Assembly (NCBI GenBank): GCA_903853805.1
Contig: CAINUN010000011.1
Coordinates: forward strand, 1-56,474
Reading direction: 5' to 3'
Length of the DNA stretch: 56,474 nt
Source of the DNA: an uncultured Bacteroidota bacterium
GTDB taxonomy: Bacteria > Bacteroidota > Bacteroidia > Chitinophagales > Chitinophagaceae
Below, piece after piece: positions 9,920-18,698 of the stretch. A program made the translations under genes and the position numbers. Under the pieces are notes generated by a model. It ran no database searches. It was not told the DNA's origin and worked only from the letters and a program-made list of their open reading frames with translations. How positions within the stretch are numbered: position 1 is the stretch's first letter; every line of letters begins with the position of its first letter.

Positions 9920-11184
9920 GAAGATAAGTCACATTCAATGCCCAAAGAAGCAAGGTGCTTAAAGAAATCGGGATATGACTTAGAAACAGCTTCTGCGCCC
10001 AAAATTGTTATAGGGGCATTTGATTTCAATGCAGCAATTGCTGCAGCCATCACAATTCTATGATCGTTGTAAGAGAATATAGTTGCCCCTTCAAAAGTAT
10101 CTTTTCCTGTAATCATTAAGCTGTCTTCTATTATTTCATAAACAACACCAAGTTTTTGCAACATTTCAGTAATTGAATGTTGTCGATTACTTTCTTTATG
10201 TACTAAACGATGAAGCCCTTTTATAGTACTTATTCCATTAGCAGATGCAGCAAGAACTGAGAGTATTGGAAATAAATCAGGACAGTCTGTTGCATCAAAA
10301 TCAAACGAAAACAATTGTTGTTGTTTGGTTTGTGCCAAGGAAAAATCAATTTTTCTGGTTGCAGTTTCAATTGCACTCAAAATACTCTTATCGGCTTGTA
10401 AACTGTTTATATTCAAATTTCCTAATGAAACATCTCCATTCATAGTTGCTCCAACTATCCAAAATGCTGCACTACTCCAATCGGCTTCGATGAATAATTC
10501 TACTTCATCTTTATTCTGAATTATTGTAGGGTTGATGTAAAAGGTCTCGTAATTATTATGACTGATTTCTTTTCCGAATAGTTGAAGCATTTGTAAAGTC
10601 AAATCAATATACGGTTTGCTTTTTAGCCCTTCAGCTTTAATAGTTATTTTTCCCTTAGCAGCAAATGCAAATGCAAATAAAAGCCCTGATAAAAACTGTG
10701 AACTCATGTTACCATCAACTACAATATTTTGGGCAACTAAAGGCCCTTTTATTAAAATGGGTAAACATTCATTTTGATGTTGAATTTGAACTCCTAATTG
10801 TGGCAAGGTTTTAATAAATTCATGCATTGGTCTTTGCAACAAACTTCCAATTCCAGTTACTTCTACTGTTTGATTAGAAAGTGCTGCTAATGGAATAAAT
10901 AATCGAGCAGCAAGTCCACTTTCTCCACAATGAATAGAATTTGTGATTGGAATAATTCCTTTAGAATGAACAATAATTTCAACTTCTGTTTTTGAAATTA
11001 TTGTCGCCCCTAGCTGTTGAATGACATTCAGTGCAGCCATTTCGTCATCTGAAAATCCAGGATTGCGAATTGTTGTTGTTCCTGAATGTAATAACGCAGC
11101 AGCACAAGCTCTTTGCATTATACTTTTGGATGCAGGTACTTGTAAACTTCCGCTTAAGTAACCAGGTTTAATGATTGCTTTCAT
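9916..11184 (-). CDS. aroA: 3-phosphoshikimate 1-carboxyvinyltransferase (EPSP synthase)
   Basis: Condenses shikimate 3-phosphate with phosphoenolpyruvate. The 422-aa protein has the two-domain inverse alpha/beta barrel layout. Visible signatures: VPASKSIMQRACAAA at about 16-30 (substrate lysine and arginine), CGESGLAARLFIPLAAL near 85-100, GNMSSQFLSGLL around 158-169, DCPDLFPILS around 290 and HKESNRQHSI near 320. It overlaps aroC by 4 bp and aroB by 17 bp. The motif near residue 90 reads GESGLAARLF; the glycine-rich loop sets glyphosate sensitivity in this family, but I would not predict a class from sequence alone. Confidence 0.96.
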   Translation of the reverse strand: MKAIIKPGYLSGSLQVPASKSIMQRACAAALLHSGTTTIRNPGFSDDEMAALNVIQQLGATIISKTEVEIIVHSKGIIPITNSIHCGESGLAARLFIPLAALSNQTVEVTGIGSLLQRPMHEFIKTLPQLGVQIQHQNECLPILIKGPLVAQNIVVDGNMSSQFLSGLLFAFAFAAKGKITIKAEGLKSKPYIDLTLQMLQLFGKEISHNNYETFYINPTIIQNKDEVELFIEADWSSAAFWIVGATMNGDVSLGNLNINSLQADKSILSAIETATRKIDFSLAQTKQQQLFSFDFDATDCPDLFPILSVLAASANGISTIKGLHRLVHKESNRQHSITEMLQKLGVVYEIIEDSLMITGKDTFEGATIFSYNDHRIVMAAAIAALKSNAPITILGAEAVSKSYPDFFKHLASLGIECDLSS

Positions 11185-12208
11185 GACTGAAGTTTATCAA
11201 AGCTTCATGAATAACCTCAAACGAAACTTTGTGAATAATTGCCTTCCCTATTTCTTCTAAAACAATAAAATCAATTTCGTTGCCAACACGTTTCTTGTCC
11301 ATTTTCAATATTTCAAGAATAGAGGCTGTATCAAATGACATTTTGGTTGGAAGACCATAATTCATTAATACTTGCTCAAGATTTTTGTTTACCGAAACAT
11401 CTAACCCTGTTGTTTTTTCAGAAATGTTACAAGCAACTAACATACCTAATCCCACAGCAAAACCATGTGGAAGATTCAAACTGTTTTCAAGGGCGTGACC
11501 TGCGGTGTGTCCGAAATTCAGCAATTTTCGAAAGCCCTTTTCATGCTCATCCTCTTGTACTGTTTTATTTTTCCATTGAATACAAGATTGCATTAATGCA
11601 GCTAAATCAGTTTCATTATTTTGATAAAAAGTCAAATTGCTCTTTGAAAGTTTATTCCAGATTGTAATATCAAAAACACAAGCGTATTTGATGATTTCAG
11701 CAAAACCATTACTCCATTCTTGAGTTGGAAGTGTTTGTAAAAAAAAAGCATCATAAAGGATAAATTCTGGTTGACGAACAACACCCAACATGTTTTTATA
11801 AAAGCCCAAATTCACTCCATTTTTTCCACCAATGGCAGCATCAACCATTGATAGCAAACTTGTAGGTACAAACCCAAAACAAATGCCGCGCATATAAACA
11901 CTTGCCACAAATCCTGTGAGGTCAGTAATCACACCTCCACCAACACCAACCAATAATGAGTTTCGGTTTGTATTGAGTTGAATAAGTTGTTCAGTTACAT
12001 CCTGAACAGTTTGCAAAGATTTAATAACCTCACCTGAGGGTATAATAATTGTGGGATGCTTTTGAAAATAACTTGGGAATAAAGCTTGTATGTTTTTATC
12101 AGTAAGTAATACAATTTCGCGCCCATTTGCCAATGATTCCAACTCCGAAAAACGGGCATTGAAATAATAATCAACTTTGGTAGAAGGAAAAGAAACCTCA
12201 ACTTTCAT
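11168..12208 (-). CDS. aroB: 3-dehydroquinate synthase
   Basis: NAD- and metal-dependent enzyme that cyclises DAHP to 3-dehydroquinate. The 346-aa length is typical. It contains the NAD-binding VGVGGGVITDLTGFVASVYM (about residues 88-107), the GGKNGVN loop, and the metal-site LLNFGHTAGHALEN with the two histidines near residue 235. The first gene of the aroB-aroA-aroC operon, overlapping aroA by 17 bp. The upstream lipoprotein gene at 12267-12647 has the same orientation and a 58-bp gap, so it may be part of the same transcript. Confidence 0.96.
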   Translation of the reverse strand: MKVEVSFPSTKVDYYFNARFSELESLANGREIVLLTDKNIQALFPSYFQKHPTIIIPSGEVIKSLQTVQDVTEQLIQLNTNRNSLLVGVGGGVITDLTGFVASVYMRGICFGFVPTSLLSMVDAAIGGKNGVNLGFYKNMLGVVRQPEFILYDAFFLQTLPTQEWSNGFAEIIKYACVFDITIWNKLSKSNLTFYQNNETDLAALMQSCIQWKNKTVQEDEHEKGFRKLLNFGHTAGHALENSLNLPHGFAVGLGMLVACNISEKTTGLDVSVNKNLEQVLMNYGLPTKMSFDTASILEILKMDKKRVGNEIDFIVLEEIGKAIIHKVSFEVIHEALINFSHESNH

Positions 12209-12266
12209 GAACTGGGCAAATTAATTATTAATGTCATAGTAACTACTGAAAAAGAATCTCCTCGGT

Positions 12267-12647
12267 TTATTTCTTTTCCATATTCATTTTCACAATTTTT
12301 TCGGTGCCTTCTTTTGAAACAATAGTGTTTTCTTCTTCAACAAAAACAACTTTTCCTTTCCCAGGAAGTTTTTCATGAAACACAGCATTTGCAATAGATG
12401 TAATTTTTTTTGTCGCTTTTTCTCGGTTTGAATCAGCTGCGTTGAACAAGCTTTTATCGCCAAGGGTAATTTTCAACTCAGCTCCGAAATCAGTTTTTAC
12501 TTCCACGCTCACTCTTTTTACTGAAGGCAAAGCTTTAAAAAGTGTGTCATTCATTTTGGCGATTTCTGTTTGATAGGTTTCTGGCTCCAAGCTATTGCAA
12601 GCGAAAAGCAGAAAGAAAAATGCGATAAAGATGTAGTAGTTTTTCAT
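12267..12647 (-). CDS. small lipoprotein of unknown function
   Basis: A 126-aa protein with a lipoprotein signal: MKNYYIFIAFFFLLFAC, Cys17 as lipidation site, with N at +2. The mature part is charged and predicted alpha/beta without recognisable domain; it contains KRVSVEVKTDFGAELKITLG and ends in MEKK. It lies upstream of aroB on the same strand. The orientation and spacing suggest cotranscription, not a role in aromatic amino acid synthesis. Confidence 0.75.
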   Translation of the reverse strand: MKNYYIFIAFFFLLFACNSLEPETYQTEIAKMNDTLFKALPSVKRVSVEVKTDFGAELKITLGDKSLFNAADSNREKATKKITSIANAVFHEKLPGKGKVVFVEEENTIVSKEGTEKIVKMNMEKK

Positions 12648-12881
12648 AAAATATTTACTCTAAAGTAATAGTGTTTCTCTAAAATTTTTAATTATAAAAT
12701 TAGAAGAAATTTTCCCAATGCTTATTGCAACTTTCATTTAAAATAAGTTCCAACAGTCGAACTCTCTTTAATTCTGGTAAATCTGATTGGATTTGTCAAT
12801 TCACTGTTCAACAAAAACGAATCAGTACAAAATGCTATCATGGTTTTTAGAATTACCTTCGCTTTCTATTTTTCCAAAAAA

Positions 12882-13976
12882 ATGAGCAGAAACGGAAAGG
12901 TTTTGGTAGCCATGAGTGGCGGCATTGATAGCACTGTCTGTGCATTGATGTTGCACAATCAAGGCTATGAGGTAGTGGGCATTACCATGAAAACCTGGGA
13001 TTATGCACATTCAGGTGGCAGCAAAAAAGAAACCGGCTGCTGCAATCTCGACTCTTTCAATGATGCTCGTCAGGCTGCTGTTGATCATGGCTTTCCTCAC
13101 TATGTGCTCGACATCCGTGAAGAGTTTGGGGATTATGTCATCAAAAACTTTGTAGAAGAATATATAGCAGGACGTACACCTAATCCTTGCGTTTTGTGTA
13201 ATACACACATCAAATGGGCAGCTCTATTAAAACGTGCCAATGCATTGGATTGCGATTTTATTGCCACAGGACATTATGCTAAAGTAAGAGAAGAAAATAG
13301 TCGTTTTGTTCTTTCTAAAGCTAAAGATTTGACTAAAGACCAAAGCTATGTGCTATGGGGATTAGAGCAAGAGTGCCTTGGTCGCAGCATCTATCCTTTG
13401 GGCAATTATTTGAAAACTGAAGTGCGCCAAGTTGCATATGATATGGGCTATAAAGAACTCTCCAAAAAGGCAGAAAGTTATGAAATCTGTTTTGTGCCTG
13501 ATAACGATTATCGGGGCTTCCTAAAACGTAGTATTCCCACATTAGAAAACGAACTTGCTGGTGGGGATTATGTACTTACTGATGGCAAGAAAGTAGGCAA
13601 ACACAAAGGCTATCCTTTTTACACCATTGGTCAAAGAAAAGGATTGGAAATTGCTTTGGGCAAACCTATGTTCGTCACTCAAATCATTCCAGAAACCAAC
13701 ACAGTGGTGCTTGGCGATGCACATGAACTGCAACAAAACAGCATGTTGATAGGAGGCATTAATTATGTCAAGTATGCCTCTATTCAAAATGGCATTAATA
13801 CGGTTACTAAAATCCGTTATAAAGATGCAGGAATGGAAAGTATTGTGTTTAATGAAGATGAAAATTTGAGGGTAGAATTCTCACATGCTGTCAATAGTAT
13901 TGCTCCTGGACAATCAGCTGTTATTTATGAAGGAGATGATGTGGTGGCTGGAGGAATCATTCAAAAAGGCTTTTAA
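12882..13976 (+). CDS. mnmA: tRNA-specific 2-thiouridylase
   Basis: Adenylates and thiolates U34 in the wobble position of tRNA-Lys, -Glu and -Gln. The ATP-binding P-loop MSGGIDST begins at residue 10 when translation starts at the ATG at 12882; a longer frame from 12840 exists but its extra MVFRITFAFYFSKK sequence is not part of the family. Catalytic cysteines are in the GRTPNPCVLCNTHIKW segment (about residue 100) and KAESYEICFVPD (about 200), followed by FYTIGQRKGL. The length, 364 aa, is normal. A near-consensus -7 element (TACCTTCG, 12854-12861) just upstream supports the later start. Essentially certain. Confidence 0.96.
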   Translation: MSRNGKVLVAMSGGIDSTVCALMLHNQGYEVVGITMKTWDYAHSGGSKKETGCCNLDSFNDARQAAVDHGFPHYVLDIREEFGDYVIKNFVEEYIAGRTPNPCVLCNTHIKWAALLKRANALDCDFIATGHYAKVREENSRFVLSKAKDLTKDQSYVLWGLEQECLGRSIYPLGNYLKTEVRQVAYDMGYKELSKKAESYEICFVPDNDYRGFLKRSIPTLENELAGGDYVLTDGKKVGKHKGYPFYTIGQRKGLEIALGKPMFVTQIIPETNTVVLGDAHELQQNSMLIGGINYVKYASIQNGINTVTKIRYKDAGMESIVFNEDENLRVEFSHAVNSIAPGQSAVIYEGDDVVAGGIIQKGF

Positions 13977-14065
13977 AAAATCTTGAAAAAAACCTCTTTC
14001 AGCACAAAAACTAATGCTTTTTCAATTCTTTGTCTATATTTACGCTTTCAGTTGATGAAGAGATT

Positions 14066-14791
14066 ATGAACAAAAAGTTTGCACCTTTATTTTTTTTAGC
14101 CATCATGCTTTTCTTTTTTTCCTGTAAAAAAGAAAAAGCGAATTATGGCTCAGACTTTACGCGTGGCTACTACCCGTTGAAAATTGGAAGATATATTACT
14201 TACGAAATGGATTCCACTCTTTGGGATGATTTTCTAAAGGTGAAGACCGTAAAAAAATACCAAGTGCGCTACATTGTTGCTGATACTTTCCGCGACAATT
14301 CAAAAAGACTATCATATAGAATTGATGTGCTCAAGCGCACTTCTGAAACACTTCCATGGATTAAACACAGGGTTTATTATGCTACTCCAACTGACACTCA
14401 CATGGAATATGTGGAAGAAAATCTTCGCTTCATTAAAATTATTTTTCCACTTTCCAATAACATTACATGGGATGGCAATAGTATGATTTCATCCACCGAT
14501 CAAGACTATACTTATTTTCAAGGTTGGGTATATAGTTACTCAAATCTCGGTTTAGGTTTCAATAATGGTAAAGCATTCTTCGACAATACTGTTATGATTT
14601 CACAAGCAGATGAAACTTTGAATGACCCTGAATTACATCCTGATACTTATGCATACAGAACTTTCGGTAGAGAAGTTTATGCTTTCGATATTGGAATGGT
14701 TTATCGCGAAATGACTCATTGGACATATCAACCAACTATTGGTTACCGCAGTGGCTACAGTGTGGTGCTTCGTGCGGTTGACCATAACTAA
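14066..14791 (+). CDS. lipoprotein of unknown function
   Basis: From the ATG at 14066 the product begins MNKKFAPLFFLAIMLFFFSC, a strong lipoprotein signal with Cys20; a start at 14030 would place 12 irrelevant residues before it. The mature 221-aa part is rich in aromatic residues (YYPLKIGRYITYEMDSTLWDD near its start) and looks like a beta-rich extracytoplasmic domain. This pattern is common in unnamed Bacteroidota lipoproteins. It is 7 bp upstream of the secreted subtilase gene, so the two are probably expressed together. No catalytic motif seen. Confidence 0.8.
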   Translation: MNKKFAPLFFLAIMLFFFSCKKEKANYGSDFTRGYYPLKIGRYITYEMDSTLWDDFLKVKTVKKYQVRYIVADTFRDNSKRLSYRIDVLKRTSETLPWIKHRVYYATPTDTHMEYVEENLRFIKIIFPLSNNITWDGNSMISSTDQDYTYFQGWVYSYSNLGLGFNNGKAFFDNTVMISQADETLNDPELHPDTYAYRTFGREVYAFDIGMVYREMTHWTYQPTIGYRSGYSVVLRAVDHN

Positions 14792-14798
14792 TCATCCA

Positions 14799-16457
14799 AT
14801 GTCTGTGGTAAAGCAATTACTTGCTTTTTTCTTTTTTTTTCTTTGTGTAATAACTGCAAAGTCGCAGGAACAATTTGCATTTCGAATCGGATTCACCAAC
14901 AAGAATGGTTCTCCAACTGTCAGTAATCCGCTCAGTTTTTTATCTCAAAGAGCACTTGACAGAAGAACAAAATTTTCCATTTCCTTAGAAGAAACCGACA
15001 GACCTGTTTCGCCCTTGCATCTTGATTCAGTTTTAACACTTACACAAGGGAAATTACATGTCACTTCTCGTTGGTTAAACGAATGTGTAGTGTTGTTAAA
15101 CGACTCTTCAAAAATCCTCCAACTTCAAGGAAAATCTTTTATCAGCAATATTCAATACATCGCTTATTATATCAACGGACTTCATTTAGTCACTAGTAAT
15201 GATGGTACTATTTCTGAAAATTCTTTTCAACAAAAAACAACTGCCGACCCTGGCTATTACAATAACACTTGGGGTCAAACAAACTTGGTGCTTGGTGAGT
15301 GCCTCCATGATTTAGGTTTTAAAGGAAAAGGAAAAATAATTGCTGTTCTTGACGATGGTTTCAATTATGTGAATAGTGCTGTTGGTTTCGATAGTTTGAT
15401 GGCTAAGGGAAATGTGGTGGATAAGCGAAATTTTGTTCTTGCACACGATAATGTTTATGGATATGGCACTCATGGCACGACTGTGTTGAGCACCATCGTA
15501 GGCAATATGCCCAACAACTATATTGGCGCTGCTATTGATGCTCAAATAGCCTTGTACATTACTGAAGACAACACCTCGGAGAAAGCCATTGAAATGGACA
15601 ATTTTTTAGCAGGGTTAGAACGCGCAGATAGTCTTGGTGCCGATATTATTAGTTCCTCTCTTGGTTATAATTATTTCGACGCACCTTTTCCAAGCCTTAG
15701 TTATGCCGATATTGATGGCAAAACAACAATTGCTGCAAAAGCGGTGAATATGGCTACACAAAAAGGAATCCTATGCATCATTTCAGCAGGAAATGAAGGA
15801 GGTAATTCATGGAATAATATTCTTACTCCAGGAGATGCCGATAGTGCTTTGACTATTGGTTCGGTGGATAACAGCAAAACTGTGGCTGCTAATAGCGGCT
15901 ACGGACCCAACTCTTCTGGCGTCCTAAAGCCCGATGTTTGTGTGCAAGGTTTCCCTGCACAAGTATTAGCGAATGGACCTAATCCTTATTCAAGTAACGG
16001 AACTTCGGTTTCAACACCACAGGTTGCGGGTTATGCCGCATGCATGATGCAGGCACAGCCGCTTAAAACGCCCAACCAAGTAAAAGATGCTATTCGCAAA
16101 AGCAGTCATTTATACAATAATCCCGATAATCATGCAGGCTATGGAGTGCCCAATTTTTGTAATGCCCTCACTATACTTGATGTAGAAGAAGTCAATCTTC
16201 AAAACAATATTGAAGTAGCACCCAATCCTTGCAACGGAGCATTTACTATTTCTTTCGAAAATCATGGCAACAAAACTGTTGAGATAATCCTTCATAGTGT
16301 TGATGGAAATGAAATAGTGCATGAAACCATGAAAGCGATGGAAGGGAAAAACAATATTCTTATCTCCTTACCCGAAAACACTTCTTCGGGTATTTATTTA
16401 GGGGAAATCATTGCAAAAGAAGGGTCTCGGTCGTTTAAGATTTTGACTTTTAGGTAG
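14799..16457 (+). CDS. secreted subtilisin-family (S8) serine protease with T9SS sorting domain
   Basis: A 553-aa secreted protease. Residues 1-23 are a signal peptide (VKQLLAFFFFFLCVITAKSQ). After a propeptide-like region comes the S8 catalytic domain, with the triad Asp185 (IIAVLDDGF), His225 (GYGTHGTTVLS) and Ser403 (SNGTSVSTPQVAGYAA). The C-terminal about 80 residues (VAPNPCNGAFTISFE ... KILTFR) are a type A T9SS sorting domain. The start is the ATG at 14799, 7 bp after the lipoprotein stop. A longer frame from 14739 would overlap that gene and add residues before the signal peptide. It is followed by tandem array B. Confidence 0.92.
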   Translation: MSVVKQLLAFFFFFLCVITAKSQEQFAFRIGFTNKNGSPTVSNPLSFLSQRALDRRTKFSISLEETDRPVSPLHLDSVLTLTQGKLHVTSRWLNECVVLLNDSSKILQLQGKSFISNIQYIAYYINGLHLVTSNDGTISENSFQQKTTADPGYYNNTWGQTNLVLGECLHDLGFKGKGKIIAVLDDGFNYVNSAVGFDSLMAKGNVVDKRNFVLAHDNVYGYGTHGTTVLSTIVGNMPNNYIGAAIDAQIALYITEDNTSEKAIEMDNFLAGLERADSLGADIISSSLGYNYFDAPFPSLSYADIDGKTTIAAKAVNMATQKGILCIISAGNEGGNSWNNILTPGDADSALTIGSVDNSKTVAANSGYGPNSSGVLKPDVCVQGFPAQVLANGPNPYSSNGTSVSTPQVAGYAACMMQAQPLKTPNQVKDAIRKSSHLYNNPDNHAGYGVPNFCNALTILDVEEVNLQNNIEVAPNPCNGAFTISFENHGNKTVEIILHSVDGNEIVHETMKAMEGKNNILISLPENTSSGIYLGEIIAKEGSRSFKILTFR

Positions 16458-16459
16458 GT

Positions 16460-16661
16460 TGCAGTCCCATCACCTAAGGCTTGAGTCCCAACGGTTAAGG
16501 TTTCTATCCCAACACCTAAGATTTCAATCCCAACACCTAAGGTTTGTGTCTCAAGTAGTAAGGTTTCAATCTCAAGACCTAAGATTTCAATCCCAAGGGT
16601 TACTAATCTTGTCCCAATACCTAAGATTTTTATCCCAATAGGTGCTATTGAAATCCCATGT
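16460..16661. repeat. tandem array B, 21-bp period, 10 units
   Basis: TCCCA (variants TCTCA) starts at 16465, 16486, 16507, 16528, 16549, 16570, 16591, 16612, 16633 and 16654, exactly 21 bp apart. The most regular units read ATCCCAACACCTAAGGTTT, and contain the odd-length palindrome CCTAAGG or its degenerate CCTAAGA. It lies between the convergent subtilase and rRNA methylase genes, immediately after the subtilase stop. Both strands are open through it, but I regard this as a by-product of the 21-bp period. Confidence 0.95.
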
Positions 16662-16675
16662 ATCAATTCAACAAT

Positions 16676-16700
16676 GAAAAAGCCCCGTTTTTTGGGGCTT
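16676..16700 (-). terminator. terminator of the rRNA methylase operon
   Basis: Arms 16680-16686 (AAGCCCC) and 16694-16700 (GGGGCTT) with an A-run on the left, which is the T-run on the minus strand. The stem includes the last bases of the gene at 16699-17886. The loop is T-rich. Confidence 0.8.
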
Positions 16701-17886
16701 AAGGTTTACTATTTATGTGTGTTCTTAAATGCTGTTTCCTCATCACCGCCACAAACATACAATCTGCCTTATGCGGTATGCCATTGATTAACTGCATGGA
16801 GATTACCTCAAAATTAATTTGGGAAGCAACATGTAGCACTACGTTTTCATTTTCTTCTTTAAAAACAGAGCAGGTAATGTATATCAATCTCCCTTGCTCT
16901 TTTAAATGGGAGGCAGCATTCAAAAGGATTTTTTGTTGCCTTTCTGAAAAAGATAAAACCGTTGTTTCCTTGAAAAAATAAGCCTGTTCGGGTGTGCGCG
17001 CCCAAGTGCCCGAACCGGTGCAGGGCACATCGCAAATAATGTTGTCAAATTGTTTTAAAGCAATGTCTTTGGGAAGGGAAAGTTTATCGGCAATGTCTGC
17101 AACAATTTTATGAGGCTGTGCATGACCATATAACCGAAAACGCTCGGAAAGATTATGAAGAATGGAAGCACGCACATCTGTAACCGTGAGCTGAACATTG
17201 GGTTCAAGGTCTTTCAACAATAAAGATTTTCCACCTGCACCCGAACACACATCCCACCAATGTTCTTTGGGCTTTGGAAGGAAATAGTTGCCTGTGCTTT
17301 GCGATGAAGCGTCTTGCACTACATAGTCGGCAGGTTGCAACAATTTATCAATAGCCGCAGCATTGGGCAAAGCGTAACAATCTTCAACAAGTTTTTCGAA
17401 GGCAATATTGTTGGTTTGCAATAATGATTGAATTGCTTTGTGGTTCTTTCGAATTCTGATAAACAAACGTGGTTGCTGCAAAAGACTGTTTGACCATTCC
17501 TCCAAAGTAATTCCTTGAGATAATGAAGATGTGATTGAAGAACTATGTTCCGGAGTAAAAAGAATTTGGTGTTGGCGGAGTATTTTAATTTTTTCTTGAA
17601 ATGAAATAGGCTTTGGCAGCCATTCTTGAGGCAATAACTTTTCTTGCGATGGCAAATTGTTTTCACTTAAATAAAGACAGGCTTTCAACTTTTTTTCTAC
17701 CTCAAGTTCACCCTTCAATCCCTTACTAAAACGATAAAAACTATAAGCCATCTCCGACAATAATTTCCTATCACGACTTCCTAATTTCGGATAGTTGCGA
17801 CAATAGTTTTTAAGATAGTGCGCTAAAGGTACAGTGCCTTTGTACTCTTCAATAATGCGGAGGATATGAATGCGGAGGTAACGCAA
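16699..17886 (-). CDS. RsmB/NOP2-type rRNA cytosine-C5 methyltransferase
   Basis: SAM-dependent RNA m5C methyltransferase. The catalytic domain shows motif I DVCSGAGGKSLLLKD (about residue 215), motif IV CDVPCTGSGTW with the catalytic or release cysteine (Cys in PCTG, about 285), and motif VI YITCSVFKEENE (second cysteine in TCS, about 335). An N-terminal about 200-residue region (MRYLRIHILRIIEEY...) resembles the NusB-like or linker region of RsmB. The exact rRNA position is not predictable from sequence. Downstream of radC in the same direction with a 27-bp gap. Confidence 0.88.
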   Translation of the reverse strand: MRYLRIHILRIIEEYKGTVPLAHYLKNYCRNYPKLGSRDRKLLSEMAYSFYRFSKGLKGELEVEKKLKACLYLSENNLPSQEKLLPQEWLPKPISFQEKIKILRQHQILFTPEHSSSITSSLSQGITLEEWSNSLLQQPRLFIRIRKNHKAIQSLLQTNNIAFEKLVEDCYALPNAAAIDKLLQPADYVVQDASSQSTGNYFLPKPKEHWWDVCSGAGGKSLLLKDLEPNVQLTVTDVRASILHNLSERFRLYGHAQPHKIVADIADKLSLPKDIALKQFDNIICDVPCTGSGTWARTPEQAYFFKETTVLSFSERQQKILLNAASHLKEQGRLIYITCSVFKEENENVVLHVASQINFEVISMQLINGIPHKADCMFVAVMRKQHLRTHINSKP

Positions 17887-17912
17887 GTATTTCTTTTCAG
17901 CGAAAATAAGCC

Positions 17913-18605
17913 CTACAACAATCCATCATCACCAAAACTAAAATAGTTATTGCCTGCAATGATAATATGGTCGAGTAGTTTGATATCCATCAAGGCAGCA
18001 GCATCTTTAAGTTTGCGAGTAAGATCTTTATCTGTACTGCTCGGTTGTAGGTTGCCCGAAGGATGATTGTGTGCTACAATAATTTGATTGGCTTGAAAGA
18101 GCAATGCGCTTTTCAATATCAAGCGCACATCAGCTACTGTGGCGGTCATACCACCGCTGCTAATGATTTCGTGTTTGATGAGTTTGGCAGATTGGTTTAA
18201 GTAAAGGACCAAAAAAACCTCGTGATTTAAATCGCGCAAAAGAGGCAAAATAATATCTGCAGCATCTTTACTACTACTAATTTTTAAACGTTGAAAATCA
18301 TCGGGTTGTTGCCTTCTTCTACCCAATTCCAAAGCCGCCGCAATTGTGATGGCTCTTGCTTCGCCGATGCCTTTAGTTTGTTGCAGCTCTGTGATGTTGA
18401 GCCTTCCTAACTCATGAAGACTGTTGTGTGCCAACGCCAAAACATCTTTAGCAAGGTCAATAGCCGAGCGTTCTTTAGTGCCACTAGAAATGAGAATGGC
18501 CAACAATTCAGCATCACTCAACGAAGCAATACCTTTATGCAATACTTTTTCGCGTGGACGGTCGTCTTCAGCCCAGTTTTTAATGCTTAAGTATGGTTTG
18601 TCCAT
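17913..18605 (-). CDS. radC: RadC family JAB/MPN-domain protein
   Basis: A 230-aa protein with an N-terminal helix-hairpin-helix region (ELQQTKGIGEARAITIAAALELGRR, about residues 65-90) and a JAB1/MPN metalloprotease-like domain, with the zinc motif HNHPSGNLQPS at about residues 176-186, followed by D (TSTD... DKDL) in the metal site. Historically called a DNA repair protein; its biochemical role is unsettled, and a metal-dependent activity is inferred from the motif. Same orientation as the downstream rRNA methylase gene. Confidence 0.93.
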   Translation of the reverse strand: MDKPYLSIKNWAEDDRPREKVLHKGIASLSDAELLAILISSGTKERSAIDLAKDVLALAHNSLHELGRLNITELQQTKGIGEARAITIAAALELGRRRQQPDDFQRLKISSSKDAADIILPLLRDLNHEVFLVLYLNQSAKLIKHEIISSGGMTATVADVRLILKSALLFQANQIIVAHNHPSGNLQPSSTDKDLTRKLKDAAALMDIKLLDHIIIAGNNYFSFGDDGLL

Positions 18606-18665
18606 AGCAACAATTTAAAAACGAAAAACTACGGATTTTTTCAAAACAGTTTTACTAAAAGAGCT

Positions 18666-18694
18666 TTTGCACTAAAGAATCTATGGTATTTTTG
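18666..18694 (+). promoter_or_regulatory. predicted promoter of the sirtuin gene, giving a very short or absent leader
   Basis: TTTG at 18666-18669 and TATTTTTG at 18687-18694, spacer 17 bp, match TTTG / TAnnTTTG. The ATG of the sirtuin gene is at 18699, only 5 bp past the -7 element. Since transcription starts about 7 bp after the -7 element in this phylum, the transcript could start at or beside the ATG (leaderless). Confidence 0.5.
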
Positions 18695-18698
18695 GAAG

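Noticed and set aside
12840-12881. Longer mnmA start
   Set aside because: The 14 extra residues are hydrophobic and not part of MnmA; the P-loop is placed properly from the ATG at 12882.
16394-16666. Open frames through array B on both strands
   Set aside because: Same reason: 21-bp periodicity, biased composition, and overlap with a terminator and the subtilase end.
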